Source of the DNA: Liolophura sinensis
Taxonomy: Eukaryota > Mollusca > Polyplacophora > Chitonida > Chitonidae
Assembly (NCBI RefSeq): GCF_032854445.1
Contig: NC_088306.1
Coordinates: 25,515,764-25,579,763, forward strand
DNA length: 64,000 nucleotides
Reading direction: 5' to 3'
The notes below the pieces were generated by a model that searched no databases, was not told the origin of the DNA, and worked only from the letters and a program-made list of their open reading frames with translations. Below, piece by piece: positions 49,301 to 61,300 of this stretch (the stretch's first letter is position 1; each line of letters begins with the position of its first letter). The position numbers and the translations under genes were made by a program.

Positions 49301-52300
49301 TCAACCAGTTTATCCCAGTTTAAAGACTTGAGAATTGTATTGAAGTTGCTTCAAAATTGTTTTATTCACAGAAATAATCTATGATGAGTTTGACACGTCT
49401 GATCTATCGGCACGGATCAATGACCTTGACCTCGATCAAGAGATCAGGGAGTCCAAAGAGGATATTGCCAAAGCTGCTTCCTCTGTCAGGTTGTACGAAA
49501 AACCACTGGGCCCACCGCCTCCGCCTTTCTCGGAACTCCGCTACCTTAATCTGGGATATAACCTGGTAGGTTGAGAACTTAATACCCGTGGTAAGACCCA
49601 ACTCAAGTAACTTGGACTGGGCATCCAGCTTTATTACAGGTATCTGTTATTTGTTTCCCTTGTACTTGGTTTCCGGGTCAGATTGAGGTATTGAAGGAAT
49701 ACTTCTGGTTTGTTAGCCACTTTAATTGGCAAGACTTTCCATATTTTTTTTTGGTGGTTGGAGCTTTCAAGCCCATAAAGCTATGCACATAGCTTTCTTC
49801 TGAGGTAAAGTTTCATCAAAAATTTGTTTTAGCTTCCAGTGAAAAAAGAGTTAAGAGTTAGATGTGAAAGCTGTTTGATTTGCCTAAGGAAATGCGGGTT
49901 ACTATTGAGTTTATGATGTGTCTCTTCACAGAAACTCCTTGTTAGGTGAAACAGTGTTAGTGATGCCTTCTTAACAAAAGCAGTTAGGTCAGTTTTTCCT
50001 CAGGACAAGGCAAGTGTATTCAATAGTGATTGTTAGTTTTTTCTCAGCTCCTAATGATAGTGGCATCACAGTGAAATGAGAAATGATTTTATAAATAGAC
50101 TTATCAATCACTTGACCTTTGGTTCCAGTGTAATATGATGTATCTTCTTGTGACTGTGAAATGAGATAATAAAATAAATATTTACCACCCCATCCCCCCA
50201 TACACATCACCCCCCCACACACACATCCCCCCCCACACACACATAACCCCCCACACACACACATCATCCCCCCCACACAGCCCCCCCACACACACACACA
50301 CATAGCCCCCCCCACACACACACACACATCCCCCCCCCAACACACACACATAGAAATTCATTTCCTATGGAAAGTCTGGTAAAACAAAGATGTTCTGACA
50401 GCGTTATATCTGGTTCTGTCTGTAGTTGCATTATCTTAGATGCAAGAACTGAATTTTCAGAAACTGGATTGTGGGCTCCCATGGCAACAGATTGGAGGTA
50501 CACTGACCAGTCAGGTTGACTTCTCTGTTGAACCAATCACGCTCCATGTCACAGTGTTGAGTGTTGTGTCAAAAGCAGGCTAACTGTATTGATAATAATT
50601 ATTTCACCAGGACATCCCTGTTGTCACTTCATGACTATCACCATAACGACCACCCATCACCCGATAGCTCTCTGTTATATCACTGGAATTTTGTTTTCAG
50701 TTCGCTCATGAGGAGGCTCTCTTGGCTGTGGCTGCCTGGCCGATGTTATCCGAGCTCATCATTCACAACAACCCGCTCACCGATGAGCACCCGGGAGACC
50801 CTCCTCTGTTGAAGCGATTCCTGGAAGATAGACTGGGAATTAAGCTTGTCAGGTGACTTCAAAATTCTTCAAGTTTTTGGGATTTAAGACTACATGTATA
50901 TTGACTGTGTTTGCCAACTTAACAAGCTTCTGTTCAACTTTGAGAAACTTATTGTTTACCATACAATGCAATTATTGTCCAGTGATTGCAAGGACCACAT
51001 AAAGGCCTTAAAATGATACATTTGATGCCAACACTCCAGGTAAGAGATTAATAAATCTGGTGTCAAGCAACCACACTGAAAATATTAATAAAACAAGTAC
51101 ATATACTCATATTTCGTCTTCTCATATTCATATTTTCAGAAAAAAGCCAGTTCCACCTGGGAAGAAGCATATTGAAGTATCAGTGAAAAAGTCAAGAAAG
51201 GTATGTTATCTGAAACAAAGAGACTCAATATTTATTTATTCATATGATTGGTGTTTTACGCTGTACTGGACGGCAGTCAACATTATGGTATGTTCTGTCC
51301 GTCAGTCCGTCACATTGCAGTTTGGTCCCAATGGCCCATCGTACTAAATTCAAACTTCAACTGCTGCTTTACCATAACAAGTTGCAAATCATTTTTAGCT
51401 CTCCTGTATGAAGTAGGGCAAGGTGTTGTGAGAGAGGGGAAAAGTGGCCGTGTTGGTCACAGTGTCGGTGTCGGTGTCCTGTTAAGCTTTTTTGTTTTGG
51501 CTCCTGTATAAAGGGATTGAAGGTTAAGCCTTTTCTTTCGAGCCCCTGTACATGTGTAATGGACTCACATTCATTGATTGAAGGTTAAGCTTTTTGTTTA
51601 TCTCTCTAGCCTAAGATATGGTGTGTAAATGCACAAACTTGAATGGAAGGTTAATCTTTTTATTAGCTGTTGTATATTGGGCTATCATGCATGGATTGAA
51701 GGTTAGACTTTTTTTGGTTGTCTAGTCTAAGGTAAGCTGTTTTTTAGCTGTATTGCCTGTATAATGGCAATCATATGTGGATCTCCAACATACAGCAATA
51801 GAAAGTTATGTTTTTTGTGTGTTCTTTTTTGTATTTCTTTTTGCTGGTGTACGTCTCCAAATGGACTACTGATTGATAGTTAAACTCTTCTTTTGGTTTT
51901 AGTTATATAGGCTTTGTGAATGTTTTGTAATGATTTTAATTGATAGACTTTCTGTTCAAAACTTTACTAGTTATATGATTTGTTTTCTGTAGTAAACCTG
52001 TTCTGTAGAAATTAAGTCTCCACCCAGGGCAACAATTTCTTGTATACAGGGTTTCTGTGACTTTATTGCTTATGAGGTTTATGGATTTTGCCAGATTTAC
52101 CATTTTTGTAATCAAGAAAAGTTTCACGTAGGGCTACAATTTTTATGCACATGCCTACCTACATGTAGGAGAACAAGAAAGGTATTGGGTTCCTCTGACC
52201 ATTTTACCATTTTCCTGTTTTGTGGACGCACATTCACATTGACTTCATTCTGTCCTCCTGTAAACATGGATTTCTACAAGCCTTTTTTGTAAGGCTACGG

Positions 52301-55300
52301 TTTCTCACACAATCACTTATCTAGATAAGCTTTTTGTCTCTGTAGCTACTTTGCCAGATTTGTAGAGTGTAAGAATTTACCTTGGTGTAAACCAAATTAT
52401 CTGGTATACACAGTATTTGTAGAAAACTTTCCACATCTGTATTAATACTAGGATCCTGTGACACTGGTCGATGCATGTGCCTTCCTATTCTGTAACATAA
52501 TGTTTAAACCATCCATACAGACAGTCACTGTTGTAAGCTGAGTATTTTCTCAGCCAATCAGAGGGCTGCAGTGGCCACCTTAGTACACGGATAGCCAATC
52601 ATGGGAAGCGATTTGCATATCAAAGACCACTCAAGCGAGCTGGCACTCAAACACCCCACTATGAAGTTTTTGTACTACCATAACTCAGAACTCAGAGTTG
52701 GAATTGTTCACAGATTGCCGCATGCAGTTCACAATTTGTATGTCAAAGACCACTACTTCAATTTTGTGCATAAACTCCCCACAGTGATGTCTTTACCACC
52801 ACAACACTTTACAACTTTATCTTTATTCTGATTCCATTGTGTAGTTGATAGCTATAGCCAGCAAGCTGGTGGGATTCTCTGTATGCATTGCCTAGGCTCA
52901 TAACTTACAGCTGTTTTTTTTGTTTGTTTTGTACACATGTACATCCCCAATTCCTCAACCTTTTCGCTTATAAAAGAACAACAGCTGCGATTTATGCATA
53001 CACGCTCTTAACTTGATTTTGAACACAAATGGTTGGATTCACTGGTTGGATTGGCCAGTTTCAGGGCTTCAGAAAGGATGATTTTATCAGTAAAGAAAGA
53101 ATAATGCCTTTAGAATATGGTTGAATAAACACCTTGCAAACATGTGAAAAGGTTGAACAGTTACAGTAATTTACCCTAAATCCTCAACTAATTCGTCCAC
53201 TGACGTAGCACAATATTTTGGCATTTTGGAAAAGTGTTATCTCATCAGCACAGGTTGTTGTATAATTTCTGTTGAGTTCATATGTGCCCTACCTGAACAA
53301 TACCTGTTTAGTATTGAAAATCTTATGCATTACATGTATGTTTTCAAACTGTATCCAAAGTAATACCTTACTAGTCAAATGTTCTGAGGATTTACAATTT
53401 AATATATTATCCTTTTAAAATGTGTATTACCTGAACAAGCCGAAATACTTGAGATCAAACTTGGGTTGGGTCGTACCAAAGACTTTAAATATGGTACTTG
53501 CTGCTGCCGCGCTTGGCACTTAGCCCTAAGAGGTAAGAGCAAGGAAACCTGACTGGTTGGCCCGGTGTCAGTATAATGTGCCTGGCTATGGTGTCCTGAC
53601 TGGTGTCCTCGGCATGATACTTCAGTGGCTGCAGCACTCTGGTAGCATGGATTCGACCTGCCACAAGAAGACACAATATGTGTGTGCACACACCTAGTGA
53701 CTCCTCTATAAACAAAACATCACAGAGAGCCAGTATGTCCAAAGTGGATGCTGGGCCAGCGTTGATATTAGTCATTGCTTGCATTTGTGAGCGGGCAATA
53801 CTGTACCTTACATGTATAGTTACACGGTTTTATCCATCCATTTTACCTTGACAGGTGAAGTCTACTATACCAAAGATCCCACGTGTCAGTGTTGAGGAGA
53901 GATTGATGCTAGAAGCTCCTCCCCCTGAGAGGCAGACCCAGTCATCGCCTGACAACCACAAGCCACTCCCACCCATCCACCCTACACCAGAGCCCAGACC
54001 TTTAACAGCCGATGGATTAGAGGTCAAAGGTCAAACAGGGTCAGAGGACGTCCAGGATGAGTCAACTGATAATCCATTCTTTATGACTCAGGTATTCAAT
54101 GATTTATTTATTAATATTCATGTCTTACTGATATGGTCATGGAGCCGATTCCACAAACCCATTTAAGGGACTTAAGTGAAAATTTGAAATGCGATCGTAA
54201 AGGTTAGTTGTGGGCTTTAGAAGTTAATATTTATTCCACCTCATTAATGTGGTCTTTAGATAAATGTGTCAAAATTTCAACCTCCAGTACCAAAAACTAA
54301 ATATCTTAAACAGATTTTAAAATTTTGGCTTTAGTCAGAAACAACTCTGTGGATTTTGGCCCCAGGTTGCAGTGATCTTCATTACAGTAATTTAACAAAG
54401 TGCATGTACAAAGTAGAGCAGTATTTGAGTTTAAAAGTCGCACCCTCATGTAATTCCGTAAGACTTGGAGCCCATGATGCTGGATATATGATAAAAGATG
54501 ACGTACAGGCACATTTTCATGTTTAAAAGCTGTAAAATTCTGAGTACGGCTGTATTTAATGTTGCGGGTATAGGTAAGTGTGGTTCCTTGAACTGGTATT
54601 CTGCGTACCTTCAATGTGATTTCAGCTAGGTTACAAAGCTATCTGCCCTACTATTGGTTACTTATATATAATAACTTGCATGTAGTGGAGGAAGGCTATC
54701 AGCAAAGTATAGTGTATGAAAGTCTTGCTCTAAAGCCAGAGATTAACGTGACAATGTGCAACACCCCAGTGGTGTCGCACAGACATGTACAAGTAGAACA
54801 GTAACTGTTACATATCAGAAACAATGATCCAAGGTTAGTGATGATGTCACCGTATCAGATGTGGTGTGGAGAACTGATACTGTGCCTGCTGAAGCAATTA
54901 GTGCCATCTGACATTAGGGGAAGGAAACCAGCCATTGCCAAGGTATAGATTTGTTGCATCTTTCATGGAATAGAATGGAAATTTGCAGACAGGTATACCA
55001 AGACTCAGTTTTATGGAATTATAACCTTCAACCAATACAGCATAAACAGAAACGTTGCAATAGAATAAGCCTCACTGCCTTTTAACGTCATGGTCTCTAA
55101 CAGTCATAGCATTTAACGAGCAATGGGCTGGAGGGCATCATTCCACCCTGTCTACCTTTCCCACCCTTCTACGCAAGGTTCAGATGGATATCTGATATTT
55201 ACCATGTCTCACCTATGTACTATTCCATCATTAACACCCTTCTACGTAAGGTTCAGGTCGATATCTGATATTTACCATGTCTCACCTGTGTACTATTCCA

Positions 55301-58300
55301 ACATTAACACCCTTCTACGCAAGGTTCAGGTCGATATCTGATATTTACCATGTCTCACCTATGTACTATTCCATCATTAACACCCTTCTACGTAAGGTTC
55401 AGGTCGATATCTGATATTTACCATGTCTCACCTGTGTACTATTCCAACATTAACACCCTTCTACGCAAGGTTCTGATGGATATCTGATATTTACCATGTC
55501 TCACCTGTGTACTATTCCAACATTAACACCCTTCTACGCAAGGTTCTGATGGATATCTGATATTTACCATGTCTCACCTATGTACTATTCCATCATTAAC
55601 ACCCTTCTACGTAAGATTCAGATGGATATCTGATATTTACCATGTCTCACCTGTGTACTATTCCAACATTAACACCCTTCTACGCAAGGTTCAGATGGAT
55701 ATCTGATATTTACCATGTCTCACCTGTGTACTATTCCAACATTAACACCCTTCTACGTAAGGTTCAGATGGATATCTGATATTTACCATGTCTCACCTGT
55801 GTACTATTCCAACATTAACACTTTTCTACGCAAGGTTCAGGTCGATATCTGATATTTACCATGTCTCACCTGTGTACTATTCCATCATTAACACCCTTCT
55901 ACGTAAGATTCAGATGGATATCTGATATTTACCATGTCTCACCTATGTACTATTCCATCATTAACACCCTTCTACACAAGGTTCAGGTCGATATCTGATA
56001 TTTACCATGTCTCACCTGTGTACTATTCCAACATTAACACCCTTCTACGCAAGGTTCAGATGGATATCTGATATTTACCATGTCTCACCTGTGTACTATT
56101 CCAACATTAACACCCTTCTACGTAAGGTTCAGGTCGATATCTGATATTTACCATGTCTCACCTGTGTACTATTCCAACATTAACACCCTTCTACGCAAGG
56201 TTCAGGTCGATATCTGATATTTACCATGTCTCACCTGTGTACTATTCCAACATTAACACCCTTCTACGCAAGGTTCAGGTCGATATCTGATATTTACCAT
56301 GTCTCACCTATGTACTATTCCAACATTAACACCCTTCTACGTAAGATTCAGATGGATATCTGATATTTACCATGTCTCACCTGTGTACTATTCCAACATT
56401 AACACCCTTCTACGCAAGGTTCAGATGGATATCTGATATTTACCATGTCTCACCTGTGTACTATTCCATCATTAACACCCTTCTACGTAAGATTCAGATG
56501 GATATCTGATATTTACCATGTCTCACCTGTGTACTATTCCAACATTAACACCCTTCTACGCAAGGTTCTGATGGATATCTGATATTTACCATGTCTCACC
56601 TATGTACTATTCCATCATTAACACCCTTCTACGTAAGATTCAGATGGATATCTGATATTTACCATGTCTCACCTGTGTACTATTCCAACATTAACACCCT
56701 TCTACGCAAGGTTCAGATGGATATCTGATATTTACCATGTCTCACCTGTGTACTATTCCAACATTAACACCCTTCTACACTAGGTTCAGATGGATATCTG
56801 ATATTTACCATGTCTCACCTGTGTACTATTCCAACATTAACACTTTTCTACACTAGGTTCAGATGGATATCTGATATTTACCATGTCTCACCTGTGTACT
56901 ATTCCAACATTAACACCCTTCTACGTAAGGTTCAGATGGATATCTGATATTTACCATGTCTCACCTGTGTACTATTCCAACATTAACACTTTTCTACGCA
57001 AGGTTCAGGTCGATATCTGATATTTACCATGTCTCACCTGTGTACTATTCCAACATTAACACCCTTCTACGTAAGATTCAGATGGATATCTGATATTTAC
57101 CATGTCTCACCTGTGTACTATTCCAACATTAACACCCTTCTACGCAAGGTTCAGGTCGATATCTGATATTTACCATGTCTCACCTGTGTACTATTCCATC
57201 ATTAACAGTTTGGAATCAGGGCCAGAGACTGTTTGTTCTGAGAGGTCAAGAGGTCAAGGCAACATGGATAACCAGTCCACTCAATGACTATTTCTATAAA
57301 TTTCCAACATTTTGAATTTGAACATATAATTATTTGTTTTTTCACGCAATATTATTGTTTTTATGGGGAATTCTAAGTGTTTTAAATTTCTTTAAAATAT
57401 TTAAACTCGAACAAGTTTATTTTTTCACTTCAACTCCACCACTTTTTATACACTTGTTTGTTTTCACTTATCACCTCACCTATATTTAATACACACTCAC
57501 TGAAGTTCTCTCCCTTGTTCATTATAGGTGGATGACCAAGTGGATGATGGGAAGGCTGTGGCCAAAACACAGAAAGCACAAGAAAAGCAGCTGGCCAAAC
57601 TTCTGCAGGATGAGAGATATAAAGGTTATGAGGAGCTCTTGGACTTGGATGAAGACGTAGACTTTGAAATGCCGAAAGGTAGGTCACGCCTCTTGATAGT
57701 CCAAAAGCTTGACCCGACTGACATCTAGGGTCTGTGGAATCAAATCCAGGTCAGGTCACATCAAAGACTTTAAAAACACTAATTGTTGCTGCTGGGGCAG
57801 TACTTTGGGGGCATGAACTTGCCCTGCCACAAAAACACAAAGTATATGTACACACACCTAATGAGTCCTCATTGTCATATGACTAGAAAATTATTAAGTA
57901 CAATGTTAAACCCCATACATCATGACGGGTCAAGTACACCCCCACCACTATTGCTTTCAAGATAGCTTACTGGGTGTTGGCAAATCTCTCTTTAAATCAT
58001 GGTAGCCTTGTTTTCATGAACATGTCAGCTACTTAAGAATCAGTGCCAGGGAGAATGCATTTCACAGGGTCATCATGGTTATGTTGCTCCTCTTCTTCAC
58101 TAAGGCCTATATCTTTGTCACATGTGTCCAGCCTGGAAGGGATTCCCTCACTGTGAAAATGAGACACATTCTCCTAGCGAAGGTTTCCTCAGAACATAGA
58201 AATGCTTCTGAACGGAGAGTTCTCAAGCATTTTTGCGCTCTCTCTGGCAGTTCATATTCTCAATCAATCCATAATCTCTTAAACAAAACTTATATGCTTC

Positions 58301-61300
58301 AGAAGAAAGTTTCAGGAAATCAGTCAACTCACATTCATAGACACACATTTAGCAGGTGTAATTGTAGAAAAATATTACCTCTCATTTGTGTACATTTATA
58401 GATATGGTTGCGCAAAGAGTACGCTAAAGTACATGTATGTGAATGTCAGGTCTGTGGACGATGTGGAATGTTACTGGATGAATTTATGCCAGTAAGTGGG
58501 TTGTTATTGGCATATAGCAGTGAAAACGCACAAGGTGAATCGGTAAGCAGTGGTAATATAACCTGGGAATGGTAGAATAAGTGGGTTGTTATTGGCATAT
58601 AGCAGTGAAAACGCGCAAGGTGAATCAGTAAGCAGTGGTAATATAACCTGGGAATGGTAGAATAAGTGGGTTGTTATTGGCATATAGCAGTGAAAACGCA
58701 CAAGGTGAATCGGTAAACAGTGGTAATATAACCTGGGAATGGTAGGATAAGTGGGTTGTTATTGGCATATAGCAGTGAAAATGCACAAGGTGAATCGGTA
58801 AGCAGTGGTAATATAACCTGGGAATGGTAGGATAAGTGGGTTGTTATTGGCATATAGCAGTGAAAATGCACAAGGTGAATCGGTAAGCAGTGGTAATATA
58901 ACCTGGGAATGGTAGGATAAGTGGGTTGTTATTGGCATATAGCAGAGAAAATGCACAAGGTGAATCGGTAAGAAGTGGTAATATAGCCTGGGAATGGTAG
59001 GATAAGTGGGTTGTTATTGGCATATAGCAGTGAAAATGCACAAGGTGAATCGGTAAGCAGTGGTAATATAACCTGGGAATGGTAGGATAAGTGGGTTGTT
59101 ATTGGCATATAGCAGTGAAAACGCACAAGGTGAATCGGTAAGCAGTGGTAATATAACCTGGGAATGGAAGGATAGCGAAATGCATTTCTATTTGTTTGAT
59201 TAATGTTTTATGTCCTGCACAAGAATATTTTACTTATACGTTGGGGGCCAGCACTGATGAAATGTAGACCCTGTCTACGTGAAAAAATGCAGGTGTGTGG
59301 CAGGTAGGGTGTTCATACATGCCACACTCAGAAGGCATTATTCCTGTTGCACTGTCATGTATTTTGTCGTAACTAAAGTATTTGGGTCCCAAAAACAGTA
59401 ACGCCCCATGCATGGGGCGCATTTCCGTTTTGTTCTGAGACTTGCCGAGTAGCGGGATGTGCAAATCAACTTCACAGAATTCACCACAGCACTGAGCATT
59501 AAGCTGTTTAACATCACCATGAAGTATGGTTTGCGTGCACAACGCTACAACTTGAAGATAATGTCCAGAGTTCGTGAAATCGCACATTCAATTTGATTTT
59601 GGGCAAGGGCAGCACTGTAGTTTATGTATTTCTCTTTGCAGCTAGCTTCATCAAATGGCTGTTTACATTCTCTGTTCAGTTTGCTTTGTTTGTGTTTCTG
59701 ACTTGTGATTCCATTTCTCTTTTGTTCCAGACATTCCCGGTAATGTACGTGCCCTGAAGTATGCCCTTGGTCACCAGCTTGTCTACAGGGATGCCGTACC
59801 CCAGCTAGACGTCATCAAGAAACGCGTGAAGGCCTACAACAGGGTGAGCTAGTGAAACAAAGAGAAAGTCACACAAACAGGCAAAATAAAACACTCAAAT
59901 GCATCCACCAAATCGGAGGGTCATTTGCGGGAAGCATACTTAGTGTCGAGTAGCCCTTATCTAAGTGCACTTTATGTCTCTTCAACATACATCACGGTTG
60001 TGAGGGGCCATCTTAACTAATTGAGCCTCATGAAACCTGCCTGAGTGAGTACTGAGAATATGAGATTAAACACGTGCTATATTACTTTGCCAGATTCTAG
60101 TCAAACCTAAAACCTCTTTCATAAGTAGGACTTCAAAATTGGTATTCTTGGTATACTTCTTTCATAAGTAAGACTTCAAAATTGGTAACTTTGGTATACT
60201 TCTTTCATAAATAGGACTTTCAAAATTGATAACCTTGGTATACTTCTTTCATAAGTGAGACTTCAAAATTGTGACCAAGATGATGCTGAAAGACAGGGCA
60301 AAGCCAAAACAAGGCCATTAACAAACAATCTGCTTAGCAATGAAATGGACGGAAATAAATATTTTTATTTACATATCTCCATTTTTATAGAAAAAATTTA
60401 CTATCAATGTGCTCCAAGCTACTTTCATTTTAAGTAAGTGTATTTTTAGGCTCGCATATAAAGAGTGTGGCACATGTTTGAATCTATCATCTGCTGATTC
60501 ACTAATATTGTAGCAGTTGCAAGCAGGTTGGGGAGACAATACCAGAGAATTCCTGTATCCTAACTTGTGTATGTGTTGAAGTAATAGAGTAGCTTTGCAT
60601 GCTGTAGGCTAAATATAAGTACATGTATTTATGAAGGAAGGATTTGGTTAGAAAACCCTGTTTCTCCACATTTTTTTTTGCAATGTGCATGACAGTGATG
60701 TGATAACATCGGCAGCTGATTCACAAAGCTATTTCTGACTTAAGTCAATATTTAAAATCTCTCCACAGCACTTTTTTTTTCTGGACTGAAAGTTGAAATT
60801 TGGACACAGTTGTCTCAAGGTAGCCTTGATGACATGAACAAAATATAATGGCTAAAGCCAAAAAATAAACTTTAAGATCGTATTTCAAATTTAACTTAAG
60901 TCGGTAATGGCTTTGTGGAATTGAACCCAGAACTTGCAAATATTCCAGCTTAGCGCAGACTATTTCCCAAACTGTCCCTGAACAACATACACATGACCAG
61001 TCAAAATGAGGAGTGTTGCAAATATGTCAACCAGATGCCCCAGACTTTTCTTCAATATGTAATGGTAGAAGGATTTTACTACATGGGTCACACCAGGATT
61101 CAAACTCAGGTCTCAGCAGCCGAAGTCCAGCATTCTACAAACTGAGCTAACCTTAAATTCCCACTAGCTACTGCTAGTATAAGCACTGGAAAGCTGCTCT
61201 GGTTATATATATATATATATATACAATTCAATCTTTTATTGATGTCGTGATCTAACAGTTACTTTATATACATGTACACAATCACTTTATATATACACAA

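Noticed and set aside
49989-50536. Gly/Cys/Val-rich frames on the minus strand
   Set aside because: Translation of the C-tract/(CA)n simple repeat.
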